DNA of 64,000 nt from Crocinitomicaceae bacterium (GCA_030830785.1 JAURMI010000010.1:1-64000), one strand, 5' to 3'; numbered from the stretch's first letter, positions 1 through 9,397 are shown. Translations and numbers: made by a program. Notes: generated by a model from the sequence alone, not told the origin.

Positions 1-49
1 CACGACCTTGCCAAGGTCGGGGTCGCGGGTTCGAATCCCGTTTCTCGCT
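1..49 (+). tRNA. tRNA-Gly (GCC), 5' end cut off by the window edge
   Basis: The anticodon arm (CGACC, loop TTGCCAA, GGTCG) reads GCC, which decodes glycine GGC/GGU. It is followed by a variable loop, a T arm with the GTTCGAAT loop (30-36) and the 3' half of the acceptor stem (42-48). CCA is not encoded. The D arm and 5' acceptor strand lie outside the window. It is co-directional with the next tRNA 7 bases away, so the two probably share a transcript. Confidence 0.93.
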
Positions 50-56
50 CTTTTGA

Positions 57-140
57 GCTCGAGTGGTGGAATCGGTAGACACGCCGGACTTAAAATCCTG
101 TGGGCATTTGCCCGTGCGGGTTCAAGTCCCGCCTCGAGTA
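57..140 (+). tRNA. tRNA-Leu (TAA)
   Basis: The acceptor stem pairs 57-63 with 133-139, with discriminator A140. The anticodon loop CTTAAAA gives TAA. There is a long class II variable arm (TGGGCATTTGCCCGT), as expected for leucine, and a T arm with loop TTCAAGT. It is 84 nt long and CCA is not encoded. It probably shares a transcript with the upstream tRNA-Gly and ends at the hairpin at 155-188. Confidence 0.96.
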
Positions 141-154
141 CTATTTTGTGAGAT

Positions 155-188
155 AAACCCTTGATTCTAAACGAATTGAGGGTTTTTT
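155..188 (+). terminator. Rho-independent terminator of the tRNA-Gly/tRNA-Leu unit
   Basis: AAACCCTTGATTC (155-167) pairs with GAATTGAGGGTTT (173-185) across a 5-base loop, with two mismatched positions in the middle of the stem. The right arm runs into six T. It lies 15 bases after tRNA-Leu. Confidence 0.8.
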
Positions 189-284
189 GTTTTAATAGGG
201 TTTAAAGTATTTTTGTATTTTAAAATAGGGGTATATTTCCGTTTTTTTAAGTAGCTTTAAATTAATATTTAATCTTTTCAAACA

Positions 285-713
285 ATGGAACACATAGAAC
301 AAAAAACAGCAAGCGCTGAATTTAAAATTTCAGGCAATACACTAAGTCATATGCACGAATCTGCCAAATGGGCGCACTTTCTTTCCATTGTAGGTTTTAT
401 TGGCATTGGGCTTATGTTCCTTGTGGGGATAATCACTATGATAGCAGGCTCTTCGGTGGGGCGCAGCGAGGGGGCGGGGCTCTTTTTTATCTATGCTATC
501 ATGGCTGTTCTTTATTTTTTCCCCACCTATTTCTTATTTCTCTTTGCCACAAAATTTAAGGCGGCACTAAACGATAATGATCAATCAAACGCTGATATTG
601 CAATAGAAAATCTAAAGAACCTGTTTAAGTTTACGGGTATACTTACCATTGTGGTGTTGTCTTTATATATCTTAATTATTTTCGGTGTTGTCATTGCTCT
701 TGCATTGCAATAG
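285..713 (+). CDS. Small multi-pass membrane protein, DUF5362-like
   Basis: This is a 142-residue protein with a short polar N terminus (about 1-28) and three hydrophobic segments: about 31-55, 65-88 and 113-140. The segment between the second and third is charged and has the form LNDNDQSNADIAIENLKNLFKF. The layout resembles the DUF5362 family of Bacteroidota inner-membrane proteins, whose function is unknown to me. The start is the first ATG after the tRNA terminator, with an A-rich leader. It stands alone between two tRNA units, so neighbours give no hint of a role. I am confident it is a real gene and less sure of the family name. Confidence 0.82.
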   Translation: MEHIEQKTASAEFKISGNTLSHMHESAKWAHFLSIVGFIGIGLMFLVGIITMIAGSSVGRSEGAGLFFIYAIMAVLYFFPTYFLFLFATKFKAALNDNDQSNADIAIENLKNLFKFTGILTIVVLSLYILIIFGVVIALALQ

Positions 714-762
714 AGATAGTTGTTGCCTTTTTTATTTATCTATTCTTCGCTTTTAAATTTTT

Positions 763-835
763 CGGGATGTAGCTCAGTTGGTAGAGTACTCGTCTGGGGG
801 GCGAGAAGTCGCAGGTTCAAGTCCTGTCATCCCGA
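763..835 (+). tRNA. tRNA-Pro (GGG)
   Basis: The acceptor CGGGATG (763-769) pairs with CATCCCG (828-834), with discriminator A835. The D arm AGCTCAGTTGGTAGAG is canonical. The anticodon loop CTGGGGG reads GGG, which decodes proline CCC/CCU. The T loop is TTCAAGT. It is 73 nt long and CCA is not encoded. Short reading frames crossing it are chance. Confidence 0.96.
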
Positions 836-856
836 CATTCTTTTCTATTTTGATTG

Positions 857-881
857 AAAATACCCTTTTGATGGTATTTTT
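857..881 (+). terminator. Terminator after tRNA-Pro
   Basis: AAAATACC (857-864) and GGTATTTT (873-880) form an 8-bp stem with an 8-base loop that runs into T residues. It begins 22 bases after the tRNA. Confidence 0.7.
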
Positions 882-899
882 AATGCCATTTCCCAACAT

Positions 900-907
900 T
901 ACTTTTG
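900..907 (+). promoter_or_regulatory. Bacteroidota -7 promoter element for the TonB receptor
   Basis: TACTTTTG matches TAnnTTTG. It lies about 31 bases upstream of the GTG start at 938 and just past the tRNA-Pro terminator. I did not find a convincing TTG at the right -33 distance. Confidence 0.45.
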
Positions 908-937
908 TGTCGTTATTTATATTTAATCTAAATAAGC

Positions 938-3157
938 GTGCGCATCATCTTTACTTTTTGTCTTTTTTCCGTTTTTTCCATTTATGCCCAAGAATTACCA
1001 ACATCAGACTCTCTTCGAACAATAGAAACTCAAGCTATTTCAATAATTGGATTGCAAACAAATTTTATTGGTGGATCGGCAACAAGAATTAGTCCTGCAC
1101 AATTAGAAAAACTCAATCAAAACGACATCAACAAAGTGCTGCGCAGCGTGCCAGGGGTACAAATCCGAGATGAGGAGGGCTTCGGATTAAGGCCAAACAT
1201 TGGAATGCGCGGCACACCGGTAAACCGAAGTGCGAAAATTACCCTCATGGAAGATGGCATTCTCATAGCGCCCGCTCCTTATGCTGACCCATCTGCTTAT
1301 TACTTTCCTACATTTGCTCGCATAGCAAGTCTTGAAGTGCTCAAAGGCAGCAGCCAAATTAAACATGGCCCTTATACCATTGGTGGGGCTTTGAATTTAC
1401 ATTCAACAAAAATTCCATTACAGTTCAGCGCCTTCGGGCAAGGAAGTTATGGAAGCTATGGCATGAATCAAGAACGTTTTTGGGTGGGAGAAACCAAGGG
1501 GCAGTTGAGCTATTTATTTGAGCTGAACCGGGTTGCTGCATCTGGCTTCAAGCAGCTTGACGGCGGAGGCAATACAGGATTTGATCGTCGGGATTTTCTG
1601 GGTAAAATACGCTGGCAGAGCGTCAGTAAAGCAAAAGTTCAACAAAGCCTTCAACTTAAAATTCTCCATACCGAAGAGCAGTCCAATGAAACCTATCTTG
1701 GCCTAACCTACAGTGATTTTATCGCCAACCCCTTGAGAAGATACGCAGGAACGCAAAAAGACCAATTGAACCTTTGGCACAACCACTTGATTTTGCAACA
1801 TGTACTTAGGCCGCTAAAAAGTTTACAAATCAGCAGTAGCGCATACCTTACAAAAACCTTTCGCGATTGGGGGCGTGCATATAGTTTTGGCACAAAAAGT
1901 ATCAATACTATACTATCTGACCCCCTTACTGAACTTCAGGCTTATAATATTATGACCGGAAAAACAGATGGGGATGTAATTTTCCGCAGCGCAGCCCGCA
2001 CCTATTTCACAAGAGGCGTTCAGACCTATGCCAACTATGAGTTCAAAACAAGTGCGGTTTTAAATAAACTTGAGTTAGGATTCCGGTTACATCAAGATTT
2101 AGCCAGCAGGTATGGTACTCAAAGCACCTATTATATGAATAGCGCAATCATGTTATTAACAGATGGAGGCGAACAAGGCAATCAAGAAAATCAAATACGG
2201 GCTGGCTTGTCATTTGCCTCGTTTTTAAATTACAAATTGGAGTGGCAAAAATGGGGGCTAAGTGCAGGTGTAAGAAATGAAAGAATCATATTAAGAATGG
2301 AAAATTTTGGAAACAGTGATTTTTCAAGGTCTGGCTCAAGTAAAACTACTGCCCAAAACAACATTTTTGAATGGTTGCCAGGAGCATCTTTGGATTATAG
2401 AATCAATGCTGAGCAACTGTTGTTTGTAGGCGCACACAAGGGTTTTTCTCCTCCTGGTATGCCAAGTGCAAACAGCGCAAATCAAGCAAGAGCCGAAAAA
2501 GCAATCAATTATGAAATAGGTTATAGATATTGTACAAATAGAAACCAAATTCAAGCGGTTATTTTTAGAAGTGCTTATCAAAATTTACTTGGCTCAGACA
2601 ATATTTCTGGCGGAGGCGCAGGTAGCGGCGAGCAATTCAATGCAGGGCAAGCAAACATACAAGGGTTTGAATTTAGCTTGCAAAAACAAATACAACTCAA
2701 TGAGGTCTCTATACCTATCCAGGCCAATTATACTTATACTCAAGCCGTCTTTTCCGAGACCTTTGTTAACGGAGGCGGTGATTGGGGGAGCGGCCTTATA
2801 AACATTGGTGATCAAATTCCATTTATTACTCCTCATCTCTTGGGCATGAGCGCAGGCGCAGAGACCAAGAGCTGTAGTGCAATTTTGAGTGCAAATTATG
2901 TAAGTGCCACAAGAATCAAACCAAGTCAAGGCGCCCTAGTTGTGCCTGCCCCGAACCAGTCTTATGCTTCAGTGAATTGCATCCCGGCTTATTTATTGCT
3001 TGACTTATCAATCCAGTACCAGCTGACCGCTGCATGGAAGGGGTGTTTTAGTGTGCAAAACTTGACCAACAATCTAAATGCTGTTGCCAATCTACCGCAG
3101 GGCTACAGATCTACAATGCCACGTGCATTTATTTTAGGGTTTAAGCTGCAGCTTTAA
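938..3157 (+). CDS. TonB-dependent outer-membrane receptor, FecA-like
   Basis: This 739-residue outer-membrane importer is energised by TonB and probably takes up ferric citrate or a similar siderophore. Residues 1-17 form a signal peptide ending in YAQ. The plug domain spans about 45-160 and carries the FecA-type sequence GFGLRPNIGMRGTPVNRSAK followed by LMEDGILIAPAPYADPSAYY. The rest is a 22-strand-type barrel ending in the aromatic-rich strand FILGFKLQL. There is no N-terminal carboxypeptidase-like or signalling domain, unlike SusC proteins or transducing FecA, so sigma/anti-sigma control is not expected and none is encoded nearby. The start is GTG; no upstream in-frame ATG gives a signal peptide. 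The substrate is inferred from FecA resemblance only. Confidence 0.92.
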   Translation: MRIIFTFCLFSVFSIYAQELPTSDSLRTIETQAISIIGLQTNFIGGSATRISPAQLEKLNQNDINKVLRSVPGVQIRDEEGFGLRPNIGMRGTPVNRSAKITLMEDGILIAPAPYADPSAYYFPTFARIASLEVLKGSSQIKHGPYTIGGALNLHSTKIPLQFSAFGQGSYGSYGMNQERFWVGETKGQLSYLFELNRVAASGFKQLDGGGNTGFDRRDFLGKIRWQSVSKAKVQQSLQLKILHTEEQSNETYLGLTYSDFIANPLRRYAGTQKDQLNLWHNHLILQHVLRPLKSLQISSSAYLTKTFRDWGRAYSFGTKSINTILSDPLTELQAYNIMTGKTDGDVIFRSAARTYFTRGVQTYANYEFKTSAVLNKLELGFRLHQDLASRYGTQSTYYMNSAIMLLTDGGEQGNQENQIRAGLSFASFLNYKLEWQKWGLSAGVRNERIILRMENFGNSDFSRSGSSKTTAQNNIFEWLPGASLDYRINAEQLLFVGAHKGFSPPGMPSANSANQARAEKAINYEIGYRYCTNRNQIQAVIFRSAYQNLLGSDNISGGGAGSGEQFNAGQANIQGFEFSLQKQIQLNEVSIPIQANYTYTQAVFSETFVNGGGDWGSGLINIGDQIPFITPHLLGMSAGAETKSCSAILSANYVSATRIKPSQGALVVPAPNQSYASVNCIPAYLLLDLSIQYQLTAAWKGCFSVQNLTNNLNAVANLPQGYRSTMPRAFILGFKLQL

Positions 3158-3164
3158 TACTTAA

Positions 3165-3188
3165 TTTAGGCTTGCAACCAAGCCTAAA
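3165..3188. terminator. 10-bp perfect hairpin after the TonB receptor
   Basis: TTTAGGCTTG (3165-3174) and CAAGCCTAAA (3179-3188) form a perfect stem with loop CAAC, 8 bases after the receptor stop. No T tract follows on the plus strand, so it is either an atypical terminator or an mRNA 3'-end protector. Confidence 0.5.
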
Positions 3189-3247
3189 ACCACAGAATAG
3201 CTCATTATTTTGTAACTTCACGGTTCATTTTTTGTACATTTAATCAT

Positions 3248-5857
3248 ATGTGGAGTAGAATAGCCAGTTTTATTTTGCGAAATCGCCTTTTCATTCTTGC
3301 GATTATTGCTATCATTACAATATTCTTTGGTTACTTTACTTTCACCGCCTTGAAAGTCGACAACCGTGTTGGCAATACCTTACCAAAAGACCACCCCATT
3401 CAAATGGATTATGAAAACTTCAAACTGCAGTTTGGAGAAGAGGGTTCAACGCTGGTTATTGCAATTCAAACCAAAAAGCTTTACACAGAAAACAACTTTA
3501 AAAAATGGCGCGAACTAGCATATAAGATACTTAAGATTAAAGGGGTTAATAATGTTGTATCTGAGGCCACATTGTTTGGCATGACCAACAATATTGCTAA
3601 GAACGAATTTGAAATACACCGAATTTTTTCAGACACCACGTTTGGTGAAAAAAGCATTGCTGAAATTAAAGAAGATGTGCGCAAAAACCCTATCTACCGT
3701 GGCTTACTCTATAATGAAAAAAGCAATGTTTCATTATTGATGATCGGCATTGATGAAAAAGTGCTTTCCCATCCTAAAAAGTCAAAGGTTGTTTTTGAAA
3801 TTGAAGAATTAGCAAAAAATTATGACAAACAATTCGGCAAACTGTATTTTGCCGGACTTCCTCACATTCGCGTAATAGTAGCCAAAAGAATAGTGTCTGA
3901 AATGTATATTTTTTTAGCGCTATCCATAATTGCCTCTTCTTTGCTGATGTACCTCATATTTAGGTCATTCACCATTATGATGATCAGTAATATGATTGTT
4001 TTCATTTCGGTAATTTGGGCGCTGGGCAGTATTGCACTTATGGGTTATACCTTAACTATTGTGATGGCTTTGGTTCCTCCGTTGCTTATTGTTATTGGTG
4101 TTCCCAACTGTGTTTTCTTGTTTACGAGATATCATCAAGAATACACGCGTCTGCAAAGCAAAATGCCTTCGTTATTTATGATGGTCAAGCGCGTGGGGTC
4201 CGTTACTTTTCTTACTAATTTAACTACGGCCGTTGGTTTTGTAACCTTTACTAGCTCAGACAAGCTCGGGGAGTTTGGCCTTATCTCGAGCTGGAATATT
4301 ATGATGGTTTTTGCGCTCTCTTTGACCATTCTTCCAATCCTAACTTCTTTTGCGAGCAACCCAAAACCTAGGCACCTGCATCATTTATCGAGACAATCGT
4401 CGAAATGGTTCTTGAATTTGTCTGTTGAAATTGTCACAAAGCACCGGGTTAAAGTTTATATTAGTTCGGTGGTTTTAGTCATAATTAGCCTTTATGGCAT
4501 GACTAAGATTTTCTCCACGGGGAATATTACAAGCGATCTTCCCGAAGATGACCCTATACTTCTCGATATAAAATTTATTGAGAAAAATTTCGGGGGCTCA
4601 ATTCCTTTTGAAATAACCATAGATTATAAAGAAAAGGGGCGGTTATTTAATGCCAATACCATGAGAAAAATTGAAGCGGTCCAAGAAAGCTTTTCTAAAG
4701 ATTCGCTCTTCTCTAAAAGTCTTTCATATATAGATTTAATCAAATCTATTAACATGGCTTATCACGGAGGAAATGAAAACAAATTTTCAATCATTTCTAA
4801 TCGCGACAAACTTAGACTTAAAAAATACATTGACAAGCTCGATCTAAGTAGTTTAAACGGGGGTGCTGTTTCCTTGAAGAGCCTTGTTGACACTGCGCAC
4901 ACAACACTTAGAATAAGGATGCAAATGAAGGATTTAAGCGTTGACAAAGTTGCGCCGGCCTTAGACCGCCACAAGAAAAAAATTGATGAAATCCTCAACC
5001 CAGAAAAACCAACTTTAGAAAAACTTTACACTAAAATTAAAGGGGGTGAGGTTGATAAAATAGACTCATTAATGTATAACCATTCTGATGTGTTCAATAA
5101 TTTGTGTTCTAATGTGGCAAATGGAAACGCCGACATGCAGATGAGTTTTGATTTAAATCCTGAAAAAATTAAAACCTATGCAAAAAAAACAGGGTTCGAT
5201 AAACATCTAAGAAATGCGATAAACAAGTCTTATTTCACTCCTGTATTTACCGGAATTAAGGTTGTTCAAACCGAGGGCACAAAATACTTGTTTACAAACC
5301 TTCTCCAAAGTTTGATGTTTGCGATTGTTTCCATTGCTATTATGATTGGGTTTTTATTCCGCTCGTTTAGAATTATTTTGGTTTCGATGATACCAAATGT
5401 TATTCCGCTTTTATTTACAGCGGGCATGATGGGCTTCTTGAAGATTCCACTTAAACCTTCCACAATTTTGGTGTTTGGTATCGCACTGGGCATTACTGTT
5501 GACAATGCTATTTTATTTTTAGGAAAATACAGAAATGAACTTAAAGTACACGCATGGGATACCCGTTATGCCATTTTGCACTCCTTGCGTGAAACTGGGT
5601 TGGGTATCGTTTATACATCAATAGTGCTGTTTTTTGGGTTTTTAATGTTTTCATTTTCCCAATTTGGGGGCACACAAGCCCTTGGCTTGCTTGTCTCAAT
5701 AACCATTTTTGTAGGAACCATTACAAACCTTATTATTCTGCCTTCTCTGCTTCTAACACTAGAAAGGAAGATTAATATTAAATCTCTTCAAGAGCCTTTC
5801 TTTGATAATTATTACGAAGAAACAGATTATGACATGGACAAGCTCGAAGTCGAGTGA
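3248..5857 (+). CDS. RND superfamily exporter, MMPL/Patched-like permease
   Basis: This 869-residue inner-membrane protein has the RND two-half layout. Transmembrane helix 1 (about 13-35) is followed by a large periplasmic loop (36-215) and a block of helices (217-370). Helix 7 (about 402-422) is followed by a second loop (430-680) and another helix block (684-845). Near 745-760 the helix motif GIALGITVDNAILF carries the acidic residue expected in the proton relay. The MMPL-like predicted-exporter branch commonly moves lipids or hydrophobic compounds, but the substrate here is unknown. No membrane-fusion or outer-membrane partner is adjacent, which fits this single-gene branch. The ATG start is preceded by an A+T-rich leader. 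The C-terminal tail is acidic. Confidence 0.9.
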   Translation: MWSRIASFILRNRLFILAIIAIITIFFGYFTFTALKVDNRVGNTLPKDHPIQMDYENFKLQFGEEGSTLVIAIQTKKLYTENNFKKWRELAYKILKIKGVNNVVSEATLFGMTNNIAKNEFEIHRIFSDTTFGEKSIAEIKEDVRKNPIYRGLLYNEKSNVSLLMIGIDEKVLSHPKKSKVVFEIEELAKNYDKQFGKLYFAGLPHIRVIVAKRIVSEMYIFLALSIIASSLLMYLIFRSFTIMMISNMIVFISVIWALGSIALMGYTLTIVMALVPPLLIVIGVPNCVFLFTRYHQEYTRLQSKMPSLFMMVKRVGSVTFLTNLTTAVGFVTFTSSDKLGEFGLISSWNIMMVFALSLTILPILTSFASNPKPRHLHHLSRQSSKWFLNLSVEIVTKHRVKVYISSVVLVIISLYGMTKIFSTGNITSDLPEDDPILLDIKFIEKNFGGSIPFEITIDYKEKGRLFNANTMRKIEAVQESFSKDSLFSKSLSYIDLIKSINMAYHGGNENKFSIISNRDKLRLKKYIDKLDLSSLNGGAVSLKSLVDTAHTTLRIRMQMKDLSVDKVAPALDRHKKKIDEILNPEKPTLEKLYTKIKGGEVDKIDSLMYNHSDVFNNLCSNVANGNADMQMSFDLNPEKIKTYAKKTGFDKHLRNAINKSYFTPVFTGIKVVQTEGTKYLFTNLLQSLMFAIVSIAIMIGFLFRSFRIILVSMIPNVIPLLFTAGMMGFLKIPLKPSTILVFGIALGITVDNAILFLGKYRNELKVHAWDTRYAILHSLRETGLGIVYTSIVLFFGFLMFSFSQFGGTQALGLLVSITIFVGTITNLIILPSLLLTLERKINIKSLQEPFFDNYYEETDYDMDKLEVE

Positions 5858-5889
5858 AAAAAAATAACCTATTGATTCCTAGCTAAAGC

Positions 5890-7935
5890 TTATTCTTGGT
5901 TCAATTTCTTAACCATTGTCAATATTGTGGCCAAAGCAACAGTCTCTCCTGTTTGATCATATACATCTACCAAAAACTTAACTATTCCCTTAGCGATATC
6001 TTCGGGCGAGCGTTTTTCTTGATCCACTTTTTCTTTAACTGTAAACCTTACACCTATTGTTGTGCCGGGATAAACGGGCTTGGTAAATCGGGCGTCTTCA
6101 ATGCCATAATTCAACAACACCGGGCCTTTCTTAGGGTCTACAAATAAACCAGCTGCTTTTGATAAAATAAAATATCCGTGTGCAACTCGGCTTTCAAAAA
6201 TAGTTCCTTCCAAAGCAGTTTCGTCCATATGGGCATAAAAGTTGTCTCCAGAAACATTTGCAAAATTTACTATGTCAGCATCTGTTACCGTGTGCTTGTG
6301 TGTAAATACAGTTTCTCCTACCACCAATTCTTCAAAATGCTTTCTGAAAACATGTGGTTTTGCCTCTGTCATTTCAGAGCCGATTTGATATTGATTTGTA
6401 ATTGCGGTAATGGTTGTTGGGTGGCCTTGAATTGCTGTGCGCTGAAGATAATGCAATATACCTCGTTTGCCCCCCATTTCTTCGCCACCACCAGCTCGGC
6501 CAGGACCACCGTGTGTTAACAATGGCATGGGAGAGCCGTGTCCTGTACTTTCTTTGGCACAATCTTTATTGAGCACCAAGATGCGCCCGTGAGTACTTGC
6601 TGCACCAACCACATAATCTAGGGCTTCTTTGTTATCTGGTGTTACAATTGAAGAAACCAATGATCCTTTTCCTAATTTTGCTAATTCTATTGCATCGGCA
6701 AGGTCTTTATAAGGCATTATAGTAGCAACTGGCCCAAAGGCTTCTATTTCGTGAACACTTCTGGTATTCAAAGGATCTTCATTTCTAAACAATATAGGAC
6801 CAAAGAAAAAACCATCTTCCCTTTTGGCGCCAATTACTTCAAAATTGTCTAAGTCGCCAAAGACCAATTGCTGCTCTTTGGAAAGTGTTTTTACACTTTC
6901 ACTCACGCGCTCTAACTGCATTTTGGTTGCAAGAGCCCCCATTCTAACTCCTTCAACGGTGGGGTCTCCTATTTTAACACCCGATAAACGCGAAGAAATA
7001 GCAGACTCCACCTCATCGATTAGTTTTTCTGGAACTATGATGCGCCTAACCGCGGTACATTTCTGTCCCGCCTTAATGGTCATTTCTTTAACGCATTCTT
7101 TTACAAACAAATCGAACTCTTCAGTGCCCGGAACGGCTGCTTGCCCTAAAATTGTGGCATTTAAGGAATCGGCCTCTAAATTAAAACTCACACTTTTTTC
7201 GGCTATTTGAGGGAGGGCCTTCAATAGTTTGCCAGTAACGGCGCTACCTGTAAAAGTAATCGTATCGGGCGTGTCCACAGCATCTAAAATTCCTCTTCCC
7301 AAACCACATATGAGTTGAAGTGAGCCCTCGGGTAAAATTCTAGATTCAATGATGTCTCGCACCATAACTTCTGTTAAATAGCAAGTGTGCTCCGACGGTT
7401 TTACGATGGCGGGAACGCCCGCCATTAGGTTTACTGCTATTTTTTCGAGCATTCCCCAAATTGGAAAATTAAACGCATTAATGTGAACGGCAACCCCTTC
7501 TTTAGGCACCATTATGTGGTGGCCAATAAATGTTCCGTTTTTAGACAGCGGCGCCGCTACACCGTCAATATGGTAGGGTAAATCTGCAAATTGTCTTCGT
7601 AAACTTGCGTTGGCAAATAAATTACCTATTCCTCCTTCGATGTCTATCCAAGAATCTACTTTTGTTGCTCCGGTTAATGCAGAAATCTGATAGTATTTTT
7701 CTTTTCGATCTAAAAGAAATAAAGCAAGTGCCTTTAACATGCGCCCGCGTTCTTGAAAGGTCATTTTTCTCAAAGCATCGCCTTTTTTGCGGCCATAGTC
7801 TAGAACTTCTCCAAAGTCTATTCCCGCACTCGAAACTTCTCCAAATTGAATTCCAGTAATGGCATTATATAGAGGTGTTTCAACGCCTGAGCCATCTACC
7901 CATTGTCCTAATATATAATTTTGAAAACGCTGCAT
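5890..7935 (-). CDS. paaZ: Bifunctional PaaZ: oxepin-CoA hydrolase and dehydrosuberyl-CoA semialdehyde dehydrogenase
   Basis: PaaZ opens the oxepin-CoA ring during phenylacetate degradation and oxidises the resulting aldehyde with NADP+. The 681-residue protein has an N-terminal aldehyde dehydrogenase (about 1-510) and a C-terminal MaoC-type hydratase (about 525-681). Catalytic residues are in place: Cys293 in AGQKCT and Glu254 in NLEAD for the dehydrogenase, and Asp564 and His569 in SGDNFYAH for the hydratase. Size and both active sites match E. coli PaaZ, so both activities are expected. It lies 6 bases after the rseP stop on the same strand, so it is probably co-transcribed with rseP. No other paa gene is in the window, so the epoxidase (paaABCDE) and paaK, paaG and paaJ must be elsewhere or absent. 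Confidence 0.94.
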   Translation of the reverse strand: MQRFQNYILGQWVDGSGVETPLYNAITGIQFGEVSSAGIDFGEVLDYGRKKGDALRKMTFQERGRMLKALALFLLDRKEKYYQISALTGATKVDSWIDIEGGIGNLFANASLRRQFADLPYHIDGVAAPLSKNGTFIGHHIMVPKEGVAVHINAFNFPIWGMLEKIAVNLMAGVPAIVKPSEHTCYLTEVMVRDIIESRILPEGSLQLICGLGRGILDAVDTPDTITFTGSAVTGKLLKALPQIAEKSVSFNLEADSLNATILGQAAVPGTEEFDLFVKECVKEMTIKAGQKCTAVRRIIVPEKLIDEVESAISSRLSGVKIGDPTVEGVRMGALATKMQLERVSESVKTLSKEQQLVFGDLDNFEVIGAKREDGFFFGPILFRNEDPLNTRSVHEIEAFGPVATIMPYKDLADAIELAKLGKGSLVSSIVTPDNKEALDYVVGAASTHGRILVLNKDCAKESTGHGSPMPLLTHGGPGRAGGGEEMGGKRGILHYLQRTAIQGHPTTITAITNQYQIGSEMTEAKPHVFRKHFEELVVGETVFTHKHTVTDADIVNFANVSGDNFYAHMDETALEGTIFESRVAHGYFILSKAAGLFVDPKKGPVLLNYGIEDARFTKPVYPGTTIGVRFTVKEKVDQEKRSPEDIAKGIVKFLVDVYDQTGETVALATILTMVKKLNQE

Positions 7936-7941
7936 ATCGAA

Positions 7942-9345
7942 TTATTTAAACACCCATCGTACTAAATCTGCGCCATTGGCATATACCATCAAAGAAAGCA
8001 ATAAAAATATTCCAATATACTGAGCCACCTCTAAAACCCTTTGAGGCGCTTCTTTACCAGTAATCATTTCATAAAGCAAAAACACAACATGGCCCCCATC
8101 CAATGCTGGAATCGGCAAAATATTCATAAAAGCTAAAATAATGGAAAGTAAGGCGGTTGTATGCCAAAAGGCATACCAATCCCATTGCGCCGGAAAAAGA
8201 TTGCCTATTGTTGCAAAACCACCAATTTGTGTTGCCCCCTTTTTAGTAAATACAAACTTGAATTGATTGACATAATCAGATAAAATATTGTAACCGTAAG
8301 AAGCGCCTATGCTTATGCTTTGCATAAAAGTGTATTCTTTTTGAATTAGTGCGGCTTGATCTAGCATTGTCGTGTTAGTTAAAACCCCAATGGTTCCATC
8401 TGACTTTACTTTTACGCTATGGGTAATGGTGTCTTTGGCATCTCCATTTTGCGCCACCATTATTTCAACTGTTTTGTTTTTGTTATTAAATAGTGTCGAC
8501 TGAAATTCATCATAATATTGAATGTTTTGTCCGTTGACTTTGAACACAATATCTTTTGAAGTTATCCCTCCTTTTTGGGCTGGAGAGCCCTTTGACACCT
8601 CTTCAATTGACACGTTTTGAGCGCGTAAGGAGAAAGCCGGAAAAGCCCCAACTTCAAATAGTTTTTGGTCAATGTCTGATGGTAGTTTAATTTTTTCTAT
8701 TTGACCCCCGGGGTGTTTAATGGTAATATTTCTTGCTCCCCGAAGTAATATTTCTTTATTGATTTCCTCTAGATTTAGCGGTTGTTTTGATTCTATGTCC
8801 ACTACTTTGTCGCCGCTGTATATGCCGTATTGATTCAAATAAGGATGAACCCCTAACCCTGCCTTGAGTTTAGTTTGGTCTAGGGTTGGTTGTCCCCAGG
8901 TAAAAACAACACCTATATAAATAATAAACCCTAAAATGAGATTAACGGTAACACCGCCGATCATTATTATAAGTCTTTGCCACGCCTTTTTACTTCTAAA
9001 CTCCCAAGGTTGGGGCTCGTTTTTTAATTGTTCGGTATCCATAGACTCGTCTATCATACCGGCAATTTTCACATAACCACCCAGCGGAACCCAGCCTATG
9101 CCCCACTCTGTAGTGTTGGGGTCTTCACTCCAATCTGATGGTTCTTTTTTGCTGAACCATGATTTTTTAATTTTTCCCTTAACTCTTTTCCAACGAAAAA
9201 AAGAAAAATACGGGTTGAAAAAAAGATAGAATTTTTCAACGCGTGTTTTAAATAGTTTTGCAGGTATAAAGTGTCCCAATTCATGTAGCGTCACTAATAG
9301 CGCCAATGAGGTTAAAAGTTGAGCTGCTTTTATTAAAAAGTCCAT
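7942..9345 (-). CDS. rseP: RIP-family zinc metalloprotease RseP
   Basis: This 467-residue inner-membrane site-2 protease cleaves membrane-embedded substrates such as anti-sigma factors or signal-peptide remnants. The zinc motif HELGH is at residues 21-25 in the first transmembrane helix. The second ligand motif NILPIPALDGGH is at 408-419. A PDZ region lies between them (about 200-300, with the GSPAQKGGI loop). Further helices are near 125-150, 370-400 and 435-455. Length and layout are typical. The -7 element TATCTTTG lies about 20 bases before the ATG (see 9365-9397), so it can be expressed separately from polA. paaZ follows directly. No sigmaE or anti-sigma gene is nearby. Confidence 0.95.
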   Translation of the reverse strand: MDFLIKAAQLLTSLALLVTLHELGHFIPAKLFKTRVEKFYLFFNPYFSFFRWKRVKGKIKKSWFSKKEPSDWSEDPNTTEWGIGWVPLGGYVKIAGMIDESMDTEQLKNEPQPWEFRSKKAWQRLIIMIGGVTVNLILGFIIYIGVVFTWGQPTLDQTKLKAGLGVHPYLNQYGIYSGDKVVDIESKQPLNLEEINKEILLRGARNITIKHPGGQIEKIKLPSDIDQKLFEVGAFPAFSLRAQNVSIEEVSKGSPAQKGGITSKDIVFKVNGQNIQYYDEFQSTLFNNKNKTVEIMVAQNGDAKDTITHSVKVKSDGTIGVLTNTTMLDQAALIQKEYTFMQSISIGASYGYNILSDYVNQFKFVFTKKGATQIGGFATIGNLFPAQWDWYAFWHTTALLSIILAFMNILPIPALDGGHVVFLLYEMITGKEAPQRVLEVAQYIGIFLLLSLMVYANGADLVRWVFK

Positions 9346-9364
9346 AATTTCATTTTTTCAATTA

Positions 9365-9397
9365 CAAAGATACCGTAAGTTTATTAGTGTGCCTCAA
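9365..9397 (-). promoter_or_regulatory. Probable promoter of rseP-paaZ
   Basis: On the minus strand, TTG (9397-9395, inside the last polA codons) lies 22 bases upstream of TATCTTTG (9372-9365). This fits the Bacteroidota TTG / TAnnTTTG pair. The rseP ATG begins 19 bases after the -7 element. Confidence 0.5.

Noticed and set aside
778-1092. Frame of 104 codons crossing tRNA-Pro and the start of the TonB receptor
   Set aside because: It runs through a complete tRNA and a terminator, so it is chance.
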